64,000 bases of DNA from Candidatus Nanoarchaeia archaeon (GCA_028718805.1 JAQUKY010000005.1:1-64000); one strand, 5' to 3'. Shown: positions 39,965 to 49,309, counted from the stretch's first letter. A program made the numbers and translations. Notes: a model not told the origin generated them from the sequence alone.

Positions 39965-40345
39965 TTATTTAGGTCCAGGCCTGTTAACTTCCCTAATATA
40001 ATAGAGCATGTCAATTATTACCCTAATTCCTGAATAAGGGTCTTTGCGATTTGCAAACAGATATAATCTATCATTCATAGCTCCACATAATCTTCGTTTA
40101 TTTCCTTCCCTATCTCCTTCAATAAGAGAAGCTATTGCATTTTCACAAAGTAGTTTTGTTAAATTATTTGATTCTAACTTTTTTATTAGGCTATCTAAAT
40201 GCTTAAAGTCATTATCAAAAATAAATGATTTATAGCCACCATAATTAATTAGCTTTGCTCCATCTATCTTGTAAAGAGCATCAACTAACATACCAAACTT
40301 GCCTGAACATACTAGTTCTTCTGAATCCCCAAAATGAAATAACAT
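39965..40345 (-). CDS. Unknown protein, first gene of TrmB module 6
   Basis: This is a 126-residue basic protein with no recognised family (MLFHFGDSEELVC at the start, GDREGNKRRLCGAMNDRLYLF near the end). I chose the ATG at 40345. The TATA-like ATTTAAATAA at about 40391-40400 would put the transcript start after the upstream ATG at 40381. It is followed by the AbrB-like gene through TAAAATG. Confidence 0.65.
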   Translation of the reverse strand: MLFHFGDSEELVCSGKFGMLVDALYKIDGAKLINYGGYKSFIFDNDFKHLDSLIKKLESNNLTKLLCENAIASLIEGDREGNKRRLCGAMNDRLYLFANRKDPYSGIRVIIDMLYYIREVNRPGPK

Positions 40346-40401
40346 TTTTCTTATTTTATATTTACTATATAATAGTAACATAATAGGGGGTTATTTAAAT
40401 C

Positions 40402-40427
40402 ATTGTTGTCTTTAAAATAACAACAAT
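40402..40427. promoter_or_regulatory. Candidate TrmB operator, module 6
   Basis: ATTGTTGT and ACAACAAT form a perfect 8-bp inverted repeat with a 10-nt spacer, the best of the TrmB-linked repeats. It overlaps the region between the two divergent TATA boxes. Confidence 0.7.
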
Positions 40428-40463
40428 AAATAAATTTATAAACAACAAAAAATACATATCGGC

Positions 40464-41198
40464 ATGGAGACAGAACATCTCAGAGAAATTGGCCTGACAG
40501 ACAATGAAATAAGGGTTTATTTGGAATTATTAAAGAAAGAAGATGCCTTAGCAAGCGAACTTTCTAATAAAACAAATATTAACAGAACCCTGATTTATCA
40601 GATACTCAATAATCTGTTAAAAAAAGGTATTATTAGCTATGTAATTAAAAATAATGTTAAATATTTCAAAGCATCTCATCCTTCCAGACTTCTTGATTTT
40701 TTAAAAGAAAGAGAATCTAATATAAAAAATTTAATTCCGGAACTTTTAAACTTAACTGCCCCTTCTGAAAAAAAGTATTCTGTTGAATTGTATGAAGGCA
40801 AAGAAGGATTAAAAACCATATTGGGTGATATTGTGAGAACAAAACCAAAAGAGTGGCTGGATATTACTTCTGGAATGACTATAGAAGTTTTGCAGGATTA
40901 TGTTATAGATAAATGGGAGAAACAAAGAATAAAGGCAAGAATAAAAGCGAGAATTATTATAAATGATACAGACACAGGAAGGAAAAGAGGCAAGCAGTTA
41001 GAAAAACTAAAAATTACAGAAACTAGATATATGCCCAAAGGACTAATGTCTCCCTCGCATATTTATGTTTATGGAAACAGAGTAGCAATTACTTTATGGG
41101 TTAAGAACTTTCCTTTTGGAATTTTAATAAAAAGCCAAGAAATCGCAGACAGATTTAAAGAATTTTTCGAATGGTTCTGGAAAATCGCAAAGAAATAA
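40464..41198 (+). CDS. TrmB-family transcriptional regulator, module 6
   Basis: This is a 244-residue protein. The winged helix is EIGLTDNEIRVYLELLKKEDA and NINRTLIYQILNNLLKKGIISY. The effector domain begins at SVELYEGKEGLKTIL near 107 and the tail is WFWKIAKK. It ends one base before the convergent DisA-like gene. It is divergent from the three-gene operon 40345-39474, with the perfect inverted repeat between them. Confidence 0.85.
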   Translation: METEHLREIGLTDNEIRVYLELLKKEDALASELSNKTNINRTLIYQILNNLLKKGIISYVIKNNVKYFKASHPSRLLDFLKERESNIKNLIPELLNLTAPSEKKYSVELYEGKEGLKTILGDIVRTKPKEWLDITSGMTIEVLQDYVIDKWEKQRIKARIKARIIINDTDTGRKRGKQLEKLKITETRYMPKGLMSPSHIYVYGNRVAITLWVKNFPFGILIKSQEIADRFKEFFEWFWKIAKK

Positions 41199-42341
41199 TC
41201 AAATCTTTCTTCCAACCATTATCTGCTCTTTTAATTTGACAAGCTCTGACTGGAAACCATCTGTAAAACTTTTCAGGATATTTTTCAGTTCCTCTGTATC
41301 TGCATTGATAACTCCGTCAAAATTCTTGAATTGTTTAATCAGATTATTAATTTCATTATCATTCAGGCTTGTCTTGCTTAATATCCTATGCCCTTTTGGG
41401 ATTATCCTTACTTCTGAAGGTTCTCCAAACAAAAGCCTTGCTATATTTTCTGAATCCAAGAGCCCTTCAAAGCTGAGATTATCAAAAAAATTTCTCACCT
41501 TTTCAGGATCAGCAATATAGTCCATTATTATAAGATCTTTTTCCTTGTCAATTCCCTTTGCCACTTCCCTCATTCTCATCCTGACAATTATCCCGTCTTT
41601 TCCTAGTTCAACAATATACTCATTGATAATATCAGCCATTTTCCTTATCATTTCTATCCTTTGCAGAATAGTGGATATGTCTGCAATAGAAACCAAGTTA
41701 GTAACTTCCAGAATATTAAGATTAGTAAGCAGTTCATCAAAAACTTCCCTTTGTTTTTCCAGTATTCTCAGTGTTTCTGTTGCTCTTCTCAGTAAATCCT
41801 CTGTGTTTTGCAGGACATACCTTGAATTAGAATAATAAGCAGTGATTACCTTTCTTCTTTCAGAGACAGCTATAACCAGCCCTTTTATCTGCTTGGCTGT
41901 TCTTTCTGCAGCCTGGTGCCTCGTTCCTGTTTCAGAAGTATCAAAAGACCTGTCAGGAACAAGCAGGGTATTTGCAAATAATATTTTTTTAAAATCATTT
42001 GAAATAATAATAGCTCCATCCATTTTAGCTAGTTCTGCAAGCCTTTTTGGGCTGAATTTGCAATTAACCTTAAATCCTCCTTCAAAAATATTTGCACTGC
42101 TGGAATTACTTACAACAATCAGAGCGCCCATGCCCCCGTTAAGAATGTCATCTAACCCCTCTCTTAATCCGCTCCCTGGACTTAATTTTTTTAAAATATC
42201 CAATTTAGTAAGTTGTTTTTCTTCTTCAATTCCCGGTTGAACTTCAATTATATTTTTTTCTTCTGAGTTTTCATCAACTTCTTCCAGACCTTCATCAACC
42301 TCCAATATTGTCTTCTCTTTTGTGGTTTGATTGGTTACCAT
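41199..42341 (-). CDS. DisA-like diadenylate cyclase
   Basis: This 380-residue protein resembles DNA-integrity-scanning cyclases that make c-di-AMP from two ATP. The N-terminal domain carries DGAIII (Asp108-Gly-Ala) and GTRHQAAERTAK (139-150). The family usually has RHR at that place; here it reads RHQ. An acidic N-terminal extension of about 45 residues and a helical C-terminal part (about 200-380) follow the order of DisA. Archaeal c-di-AMP enzymes are known. It is single and is preceded by a hairpin repeat shared with the TFE gene. Confidence 0.85.
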   Translation of the reverse strand: MVTNQTTKEKTILEVDEGLEEVDENSEEKNIIEVQPGIEEEKQLTKLDILKKLSPGSGLREGLDDILNGGMGALIVVSNSSSANIFEGGFKVNCKFSPKRLAELAKMDGAIIISNDFKKILFANTLLVPDRSFDTSETGTRHQAAERTAKQIKGLVIAVSERRKVITAYYSNSRYVLQNTEDLLRRATETLRILEKQREVFDELLTNLNILEVTNLVSIADISTILQRIEMIRKMADIINEYIVELGKDGIIVRMRMREVAKGIDKEKDLIIMDYIADPEKVRNFFDNLSFEGLLDSENIARLLFGEPSEVRIIPKGHRILSKTSLNDNEINNLIKQFKNFDGVINADTEELKNILKSFTDGFQSELVKLKEQIMVGRKI

Positions 42342-42394
42342 TAATTAAAAAGTTAAAATATGTTTATAAGAATTTATGAGATGCAGAATAATTT

Positions 42395-42463
42395 AAAAAA
42401 TCTTCTATTAGATTTTTTAAGCCACAAAAATTCTCAATCTTAAAAGAATTTTTGATGTTTAAT
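42395..42463 (-). repeat. Double-hairpin repeat, copy 1 (upstream of the DisA-like gene)
   Basis: Hairpin 1 is AAAAAATCT (42395-42403) with AGATTTTTT (42410-42418). Then AAGCCAC. Hairpin 2 is AAAAATTCT (42426-42434) with AGAATTTTT (42445-42453). Then GATGTTTAA. The same order, with changed but still paired stems, is found at 56167-56220. Confidence 0.65.
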
Positions 42464-42534
42464 AATCTTTTGATTTTGAAGAATAATCAACAAAGAAGTA
42501 ATAATAGCATAATAATTTTAGGGTATTCTCAGAA

Positions 42535-42810
42535 TCAATCAGCACGTTTAGCACTTTCTGGGGATTCCATAGCAACTGTCTTAGGATTAACAGCATCTTC
42601 TATAGTAGACATAAAAACAAAGTTATCTGGAAATTTTTGATACATTCTCTTAGCTAATCCAAACTTATCTTTATCACTATCAACTACATTTTTGTCAACA
42701 ATTGCAATACATTTTTCACCATATGCTTTTCTAAGAATATCTCGATTGTCAATTAAATATTGTCTATTTTTTTCAAATGCAGCTAATTGTTCAGTCATTT
42801 CCATTTTCAT
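42535..42810 (-). CDS. DUF5678-like small protein with leader element
   Basis: This is a 91-residue protein. AFEKNRQYLIDNRDILRKAY then GEKCIAIVDKNVVDS follow the pattern of the DUF5678 family, ending with PESAKRAD. Function is unknown. It carries leader element I and has a TATA box at the usual distance. It is the one leader-bearing gene with a tentative family. Confidence 0.65.
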   Translation of the reverse strand: MKMEMTEQLAAFEKNRQYLIDNRDILRKAYGEKCIAIVDKNVVDSDKDKFGLAKRMYQKFPDNFVFMSTIEDAVNPKTVAMESPESAKRAD

Positions 42811-42835
42811 CAAGAACTCTTCTTCCCATTAGGGC
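42811..42835 (-). promoter_or_regulatory. Leader element I
   Basis: On the - strand: GCCCTAATGGGAAGAAGAG, then TTCTTGATGAAA, then ATG at 42810. The TATA-like ATTTATAAATA lies about 27 nt upstream. The end is shorter than in other copies and ATG falls right after GATGAAA. Confidence 0.7.
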
Positions 42836-42879
42836 TTAAAAATAAAAAATATTGATATTTATAAATATATCTGATAAAA

Positions 42880-45585
42880 TCAAATAGCAATCCCGCCTTT
42901 ATAAACCGGATAAGAATAATAATTATCTTCATAACCCAAATCTAAGCTGTTAATTTCATCAACACTTTCTAAATCATTAGCTTTTATCCTGCTTTGGGAT
43001 ATTGTATACAAAACATCACCCATATACAAACTTCTTTGAATCTGGGTTTTATAGTCATAAAATTTACTGGTGTCTTTTATCCCGCCTTGTTGTTTATCCA
43101 TGTAATCATCACTGTAAACTGTCCTTACATCATTATAATATCTGTATTCATAGCCAGTATAATCTATCTCCCAGCTGTTTTCAGCTGTCTTGACATATTT
43201 CTGCCCATAAATATTTCTTATTGCCCCGACTGCATCATCTTTTGCAGGCCCGTATTTAGACTTGCTATCAAGATGGGTTATTTTCCCTTTTAATTCAATA
43301 CCATCAAGATTTACCTTAAAAACATAGGCTCCCTGCCATACTGTTTCTGGCTGCATTTCTGCTGAATACTGGCTTGGTTTCAGTTCAGAAACACTGACTG
43401 GCAAAACCAAAAGCTCTTTTTCCTTGTCAAACAACAAAGCTTTATGGTCACCTGAAACAGGAGTCTCTGTCCCTCTGTCGCCTATTACAAACTTTGATTC
43501 TTCAATCGGATGCTCAACATCAGTTACATCAAATAAAGATACTTTAACACCTAAAATTGCAGTGTAATAAACTGCATTTTCAGAATGAACCTTGTCAGCA
43601 TCAATGCTCTCATTTACATCTTTGCCTATTCCTATCACATGATTTTCATCATAAGGATGAAGATAATCTGAATATCCTGGAATTTTTAAATATCCTAAAA
43701 CTTTTGGATTTCCAGGATCTTTCAGGTCAATAACAAATAACGGGTCAACTGATTTAAATGTAACCATATAAGCCCTGTCTCCAATAAATCTGGCAGAATA
43801 AATTCTCTCACCTTCTGCAAGATCCTCAACACTTCCAACAATCTTCAAATCTTCATCGAGTACATACAGATGATTCAGGCTGTTTCCTTCCCACGTGTTT
43901 CCGGTTGTTGTTGCAATCCTGAAATATCCTTTGTATTCATCCATTGAAAACTGGTTCAAAACATTTCCCGGAACTTCTCCAACTCCCTTATACTCAATTT
44001 TATCTGCATCAACATTTATCTTATGTATAACTGTCTTCTCCACTTCTTTCTTGATTTTAATCTCGAAATCATTTAACTTTTTCATTAATTCATCACTAAA
44101 ATCAGACATCTCCTTGCCACTCTTAAGAGAAAGAGAATCGCCATACTCTTTAACAATACTCTGCATCTCATTTAATTTCTCCCAGTTACTTGCATCAGAA
44201 TCCAAAACCTGTTTTATCCTGTCATCATACTCATCTGAAAGAATAGGATAATAAACCTGTTCTGCCAGTTGATCAGCATAATCATTATAATCAACTCTTT
44301 TCTGGTAAGTTAAATAAATATTATCCTGTGAAACATAAATACTCCCGGTATAACTTGTTAAATAAACTTCATTATTAATTTTTCCATCCTTAACATTTAT
44401 AGCAGATATGGATGTAAATACATATCCTGTATCAGGATACGGATAATAGTAAATATCACTAGCAGCAGCTTTTTTGGCAACCCCGTCCATAATATAAAAA
44501 GGCGGTTCTGGATTATTCATGTCAACATACTTGTTAGAAACAACATAAACATAATCATTAATCATTCTTGAATCAACGTAATTTCCTTCAATAGATAGAT
44601 TATGCACTAACTCAGGATTTTCCTTATCGCCTATATCGTAAATATTAACAAGGCTCATAGGCCCCCTGTTGCATCCCAGACATGCAGCACTATCAACAGC
44701 AATCTCTGAGCTGGTTGTTTTATATGCACTAATAGCACTATAATCATTTGCAAAAACAATCAACTTATCTCCATTAATAAAAATATTACTGACCCCACTG
44801 ATGTTTATCTCGCTTAAAATCCTCATATCTTCAGCAGGATAAGCATCTATAATCTTTACTTTATTTCCGCTCACAACATAGATGTATTTCCCGTCATTTT
44901 TCACAATATCAGCCTCGTCCACTCCTTCAACCTGTATGTTCGTTGTTGAATAATCCGAGGCAGAACTGCCAGAACCAGAATCTGTTCCATCAGATGCAGA
45001 TTCAGCGCTCATTTTTGCACCAGCAACTTGCGGAGCAGTTACAGAATTAAAAACCCTGCTAATGCCTCCAAATAATCCTGAATCATAACTGATATGCTGT
45101 GCTAATTCCCGGCTTTGCTTTAAAAAATTATTTAAATCTTCCTGAGATGCAAATTGCTTTATCTGGCTATCAGAACTAACAACAGGATTTTCTTTAGGAT
45201 ACAAATAAATTCCTAATATTAATAGTAAAACCACTGCTACTGCAATCACAGGCAAAATGCTTTTTAAATAATTTAAATCAGGTTTTTTATTTGGGCTTAT
45301 TATAATATGTTTTCTGGCAAGTTTATACATAGGTATTTTTTTACCCTTGACACTCCAGAAGAAATTCTTAGCTTTATCAACTAGACCGCTTTTAACCAGT
45401 TTATTTAGATTATATTCAACAGTATTAATCGGCATTCCTAACTTATCAGAAATATCTTTCTCACTTGCTTCTTTAACATCTCCCAGGAAGTTTAATATCT
45501 TCTTGCAGGTTTTATTGCCAATTACTTCTGCAACAGATTTAGAATTTTCATCGTCTAAACCAAACAATACAAATTTATCTCCCAT
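42880..45585 (-). CDS. Membrane-anchored beta-propeller protein with cytoplasmic HTH
   Basis: This 901-residue protein starts with a cytoplasmic winged helix (about 20-80, SEKDISDKLGMPINTVEYNL), then one membrane helix (about 110-130). A large extracellular part contains the Beta_propel family start NIQVEGVDEADIVKNDGKYI and many blades rich in aromatic and Asp residues. This links a surface domain to a DNA-binding one, as in one-component sensors, though other uses are possible. I chose the ATG at 45585; a TATA box lies about 25-30 nt upstream, whereas the longer frame starts well before it. Confidence 0.8.
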   Translation of the reverse strand: MGDKFVLFGLDDENSKSVAEVIGNKTCKKILNFLGDVKEASEKDISDKLGMPINTVEYNLNKLVKSGLVDKAKNFFWSVKGKKIPMYKLARKHIIISPNKKPDLNYLKSILPVIAVAVVLLLILGIYLYPKENPVVSSDSQIKQFASQEDLNNFLKQSRELAQHISYDSGLFGGISRVFNSVTAPQVAGAKMSAESASDGTDSGSGSSASDYSTTNIQVEGVDEADIVKNDGKYIYVVSGNKVKIIDAYPAEDMRILSEINISGVSNIFINGDKLIVFANDYSAISAYKTTSSEIAVDSAACLGCNRGPMSLVNIYDIGDKENPELVHNLSIEGNYVDSRMINDYVYVVSNKYVDMNNPEPPFYIMDGVAKKAAASDIYYYPYPDTGYVFTSISAINVKDGKINNEVYLTSYTGSIYVSQDNIYLTYQKRVDYNDYADQLAEQVYYPILSDEYDDRIKQVLDSDASNWEKLNEMQSIVKEYGDSLSLKSGKEMSDFSDELMKKLNDFEIKIKKEVEKTVIHKINVDADKIEYKGVGEVPGNVLNQFSMDEYKGYFRIATTTGNTWEGNSLNHLYVLDEDLKIVGSVEDLAEGERIYSARFIGDRAYMVTFKSVDPLFVIDLKDPGNPKVLGYLKIPGYSDYLHPYDENHVIGIGKDVNESIDADKVHSENAVYYTAILGVKVSLFDVTDVEHPIEESKFVIGDRGTETPVSGDHKALLFDKEKELLVLPVSVSELKPSQYSAEMQPETVWQGAYVFKVNLDGIELKGKITHLDSKSKYGPAKDDAVGAIRNIYGQKYVKTAENSWEIDYTGYEYRYYNDVRTVYSDDYMDKQQGGIKDTSKFYDYKTQIQRSLYMGDVLYTISQSRIKANDLESVDEINSLDLGYEDNYYSYPVYKGGIAI

Positions 45586-45747
45586 AAAAAAACATAAGAA
45601 AAGCTTATTTATAAATGCCCCGAAGAGTTCAAAGATATTTGAAGCTATTGATAAGAATAGCCAACAAACAACAAAAAATAGCATATCTCAAAAAGATTTC
45701 TGTTCCATCACAGAAATCTTTATAAACCAAAAACTTATTTTATCAAC

Positions 45748-45963
45748 ATGAACAAGTGGTTAGAAATTTTAATTGGACTTGTACTGGTAATAGGAATGAT
45801 CCTTATAGGGTATTATTCCTCAGCCTACGCATGGGACATAGCTGGAAAATCTATAAACTTCTGGCATGCTGGATGGCAGTTCTTGCTGGGCGGGATATTC
45901 TGGTTTGTAATCCTTATAGGATTATTATTCCTGATGTTGGGAATAAGTGACTTAAGAGAATAA
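45748..45963 (+). CDS. Small two-helix membrane protein (71 aa)
   Basis: Two hydrophobic helices (about 5-25 and 45-65) flank a polar, Trp-rich linker (AWDIAGKSINFWHAGWQ). The C-terminal end carries acidic residues (SDLRE). A TATA box CTTTATAAAC lies about 28 nt before the ATG. No family recognised. It is divergent from the beta-propeller gene, with the two promoters in the same region. Confidence 0.7.
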   Translation: MNKWLEILIGLVLVIGMILIGYYSSAYAWDIAGKSINFWHAGWQFLLGGIFWFVILIGLLFLMLGISDLRE

Positions 45964-46162
45964 ATTAAATCCTTGTAATTTCCATTTCCCATTATTGTAC
46001 TGAAAACAGTATTCTTATTTATAACAATATTAATATAACTGATTATTAATGTTAAACCATTATAACTTAAGCTCCTCAAAAACAGCTTAATCTCATCATC
46101 TGCAAAGAGCGATAGTTCATTAAGATTATAGAAATAAACAGGAAAGTCAAAAAAAAGAGAAA

Positions 46163-47389
46163 ATGCAAATATTTTATTCAGAGGTTTGTGTAAGATGCAG
46201 GGGAAGGGGCTGGTGCGGGAAGCCCTGTAAGATACATGCCCAGTTAAAGGAATTTACCCCAAAAATAAAAACTCATTTTTCAGGAAGCTCTCCCCCAGAG
46301 ATATTTGTTGGCAGGATTGGCTATCCTCAGATTAACACGGGAATATTATCACCTAATGAATATGGAAACACAGAAGAAATGTCTCTTCCTGAAAAATGGT
46401 ATGAGAAAAAATTAACAATAAGAGAAATCCTAAACTATAGGGGAAAACTGATTTACTCGAGATTTAAATCAGAAATAAAATCTATAAGAAAACCAAACAA
46501 ATTCCAGGAAGTTATGCAAGAAATTTCATTAGCAGAAAAATCAGTTTCAGCAGAGTTTTTTCTCAAAAAACCATTTACACCTCATTTTAATATAGACAAG
46601 CATCTGCCTATGATTGGAAACCCTGCACCATTAAAGAAAATAATCCTGCAGGAAAACCCCAAAATAAAAAGAAAAGTTGACTATATTGTTTCAGACACAG
46701 ACAATAAAGCAGCTAATTCAATAATAGAGCTGCATAGAAATAGCATAACAGAAACAAGCAATATAATAAAAATACTTTCCGCAGGGTTGTTAGGATTAAA
46801 AAATAACAGAAGATTAGTGCCAACAAGATGGGCTGTTACAGCAGTTGATGATACATTATCAAAAAATCTATTAAAAAGAATAAAATATTATCCTGAAATT
46901 TCTGAGATTATGCTTTTTCATGGAGATTATGTAGGAAATCATTATGAATTTTTACTATTGCCAGATAAATTTTCTTTTGAAGTAATAGAGGGATTTCTTC
47001 CAAGAAGTGTCTGGAATCAATCAGAAAGCTTAACTTTAACTCAGGATTTTGAAAGATTTAATGGAAGAAAATATTATGCAGATAATGTAACAGGAGCATA
47101 TTATACAGCAAGGCTTGTCGTCTGTGAATATCTAGAAAAAATAAAAAAACAAGCATATGTGATTATTTTCAGAGAAGAAGGCCCTGAATACAATGCCCCA
47201 TTGGGGGTAGGTATACTAAGGGAATTGGGCAGAGATGCTTTTACAAAACAGCCAGAAAGATTTGATACAATTCAGCAAGCTCTTCAGCAAATGCAATCAC
47301 GATTCAGAATTCCTGTTCCAGAATTCGTAAAAAAATCAGTTCTTTTAAGAGAATATAAAATGCAGACGAGATTAAATAGATGGATTTGA
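46163..47389 (+). CDS. nreA: NreA-like DNA repair protein
   Basis: This is a 408-residue archaeal protein family implicated in DNA repair. The N-terminal zinc-type motif is CVRCRGRGWCGKPC (Cys at 9, 12, 18, 22). Further conserved parts are PPEIFVGRIGYPQINTG and RRLVPTRWAVTAVDDTL. The C-terminus QTRLNRWI resembles a PCNA-interacting (PIP) motif of the type Q-x-x-L-x-x-W-I, as in known family members. Confidence 0.9.
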   Translation: MQIFYSEVCVRCRGRGWCGKPCKIHAQLKEFTPKIKTHFSGSSPPEIFVGRIGYPQINTGILSPNEYGNTEEMSLPEKWYEKKLTIREILNYRGKLIYSRFKSEIKSIRKPNKFQEVMQEISLAEKSVSAEFFLKKPFTPHFNIDKHLPMIGNPAPLKKIILQENPKIKRKVDYIVSDTDNKAANSIIELHRNSITETSNIIKILSAGLLGLKNNRRLVPTRWAVTAVDDTLSKNLLKRIKYYPEISEIMLFHGDYVGNHYEFLLLPDKFSFEVIEGFLPRSVWNQSESLTLTQDFERFNGRKYYADNVTGAYYTARLVVCEYLEKIKKQAYVIIFREEGPEYNAPLGVGILRELGRDAFTKQPERFDTIQQALQQMQSRFRIPVPEFVKKSVLLREYKMQTRLNRWI

Positions 47390-47393
47390 ATAT

Positions 47394-47990
47394 TTAATTA
47401 TTCAATATCTCTAACCGCTTCTCAAACCTATATTCAAGCTCCTTCAACTGACACTCATCTGGTTCAAAAATAAAATAATTGTCAAAAGGTTTTTCATTTT
47501 TATTATCTTCCCCATTTTTTATGATTGTTTTTCTCAATTTCTCTAGCATATACTTTTCAATTTCAAAAGGAGTATTTATATTTACAATTTTACCTTTAGA
47601 ATTACTCTTCGCTTCACTAAATATTAAAGTTACTTTATCTTTTGGAATTGCATCAATTAACCATTGCTCTAATTTTGAATTTGTCTTCCGCCGTATAAAA
47701 CTCCCAAAATAAGTATACTTAAACCTTTGAAGAACATATGCATTAGGAACTTCCAGACACCTAATCCCAAAATCAGGCCAAGCAGAAAATACTGCATCAA
47801 AATATTCTCTATTAGTATCTATTGTAGAAACAGAATAAGATAAGTTTAATCCATTCTCCATTATTTCATCTGTTAAATCAAGCGTTCTCCTGATACAATA
47901 ACGATTGGATCTGAATTCTTGAGCAGAGACATTTAAATTAAATCCAATATGTGCTGCATCTTTCCAATCAAATTTCTGATTATCTGCCAT
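47394..47990 (-). CDS. Unknown protein, last gene of TrmB module 7
   Basis: This is a 198-residue soluble protein with no recognised family. The start has DWKDAAHIGFNLNVSAQEF. The middle has DAVFSAWPDFGIRCLEVPNAYVL and YFGSFIRRKTNSKLEQWLID. The end is charged (KELEYRFEKRLEIL). It is the sixth gene of the operon divergent from TrmB 50621. Only 2 bp separate it from the previous gene. Confidence 0.6.
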   Translation of the reverse strand: MADNQKFDWKDAAHIGFNLNVSAQEFRSNRYCIRRTLDLTDEIMENGLNLSYSVSTIDTNREYFDAVFSAWPDFGIRCLEVPNAYVLQRFKYTYFGSFIRRKTNSKLEQWLIDAIPKDKVTLIFSEAKSNSKGKIVNINTPFEIEKYMLEKLRKTIIKNGEDNKNEKPFDNYFIFEPDECQLKELEYRFEKRLEILNN

Positions 47991-47992
47991 CT

Positions 47993-48217
47993 TTAAGAAT
48001 TGATGTTCAATAAGGTTTCTATATTTAGTCTTGATATATCTAATAGCATCAACTCTAATGTTAAATTAGATATCTCTTCTTTATTTTGTGTTCTTTCATA
48101 AATTTTATTAATTTCTTCATAAAGTTTTTTATTTGATTCTAATGCTTTTTTATAATTCCCACTATTTAATGCTTGCATATACTCTGCTTTAAGCTGTCTA
48201 ATCTCTTCAAGGTTCAT
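47993..48217 (-). CDS. Small helical protein, TrmB module 7
   Basis: This is a 74-residue, mostly helical protein (LEEIRQLKAEYMQALNSGN; YKKALESNKKLYEEINKIY; NKEEISNLTLELMLLDIS). The helix pair pattern resembles a tetratricopeptide-like or coiled-coil adaptor. It lies between two larger unknown genes and could bridge them in a complex. No family recognised. Confidence 0.6.
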   Translation of the reverse strand: MNLEEIRQLKAEYMQALNSGNYKKALESNKKLYEEINKIYERTQNKEEISNLTLELMLLDISRLNIETLLNINS

Positions 48218-48220
48218 TTT

Positions 48221-48811
48221 TTATCTTCTGTTTATTATTTTCTGTAGTTCAAAATTATCTCCATATTGCGTAACTTTCTCTTGCTCACAAGTTGGTCCAA
48301 TAACCCTATTTTCAAGAGAGGCACTTACCAAATAACTTTTTAACCCATCAAGTTCAGATTTATACTCTGCAGTAGTTTTTGCCATACAATATCTACTTGA
48401 AGGAACAGACCTAGAAGCAAGCACAATCAAACAGGAAGGCAAAGCATCAAAATCTCCATTATGGATCTGTAAATGTTCATATTTTCTTCCGTATTCAACA
48501 AACTGGGTTCTTAGTGCTTGATGATTTTCAACGAACTTACTTCTATCATTATTTTTAGTCAAATTTAACCATAAATACCAATCATTATTTTCAACAACAG
48601 GCAGACATGTAGAATTCTTTTTTTCTGCAGAGGGGATAATTAGAAGTGGTGTAGATTTGCTTACTTCATTTTTTTCAGAGTTATCCAAATCTTCCCTAAG
48701 TTTATTTCTCCAATTCACTTCCATTAGGTAAAGTCCGGTCCCAAAAATTACAGAACTACCTAACAAAAAGCCAACACCCGCCCCAATTTCTCTTAATAAA
48801 TCATAATTCAT
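48221..48811 (-). CDS. Unknown membrane-anchored protein, TrmB module 7
   Basis: This is a 196-residue protein. One N-terminal membrane helix (GAGVGFLLGSSVIFGTGLYLM, about 10-30) is followed by a soluble part of about 160 residues with a short Cys segment (STCLPVVENNDWYLWL) and CLIVLASRSVPSSRYCMAK. The gene overlaps the upstream gene by 4 bp (ATGA). No family recognised. Confidence 0.6.
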   Translation of the reverse strand: MNYDLLREIGAGVGFLLGSSVIFGTGLYLMEVNWRNKLREDLDNSEKNEVSKSTPLLIIPSAEKKNSTCLPVVENNDWYLWLNLTKNNDRSKFVENHQALRTQFVEYGRKYEHLQIHNGDFDALPSCLIVLASRSVPSSRYCMAKTTAEYKSELDGLKSYLVSASLENRVIGPTCEQEKVTQYGDNFELQKIINRR

Positions 48812-49308
48812 TTTAAAACCCTCATAAATTCAAACGAAGTGCTAATATCATGATAATTCTTGTAATCGCCCCTGTGCCAAGTATGCTTATGCAAGCGATA
48901 ATATCTCCTTTCTAGATGCTCGCCTCTCCAAATATTTAAATTGAAATCTAGTGGTTCACAATCATCGAAAACAGAACTATACTTATAATTAGGGGATAGC
49001 ATCTCAGACAAATGGTAATCTTTACGAAATTTTTCACCTAAACTCTGAAAAGAAGAGTATTCTATTTTATCAGTTTTAATAGATTGAAATGCAGGCTTAA
49101 AACAACCAATATATTGCTCCCTAATTGTTTCTCCTTTTATGGTTCCAATAAGATTTTTGCTATCCAACTTCTCTAGTTCCTCAAGCCAATTTTTCTCTGT
49201 AATGTCAAGTTCCTTGGGATCGACTCTTTTCAAAATTTCTTCAGATTTATTTCCTGAAAGAACAATTAATTTTCTTCCAATATCTAATAATAAATTATTT
49301 AGGATCAT
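48808..49308 (-). CDS. Unknown protein, TrmB module 7
   Basis: This is a 166-residue soluble protein. It begins MILNNLLLDIGRKLIVLSGNKSE. The end carries Trp, His and Arg residues (RYYRLHKHTWHRGDYKNYHD). I chose the ATG at 49308, which follows the previous stop as TAAAATG; a TTG at 49320 is also possible. No family recognised. Confidence 0.6.
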   Translation of the reverse strand: MILNNLLLDIGRKLIVLSGNKSEEILKRVDPKELDITEKNWLEELEKLDSKNLIGTIKGETIREQYIGCFKPAFQSIKTDKIEYSSFQSLGEKFRKDYHLSEMLSPNYKYSSVFDDCEPLDFNLNIWRGEHLERRYYRLHKHTWHRGDYKNYHDISTSFEFMRVLK

Positions 49309-49309
49309 T

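Noticed and set aside
6165..42835. The leader element as a C/D box small RNA (TTCTGATA contains CTGA; copy I contains TGATGA)
   Set aside because: No copy has both a proper C box and a D box at the needed spacing, and all copies sit at start codons.
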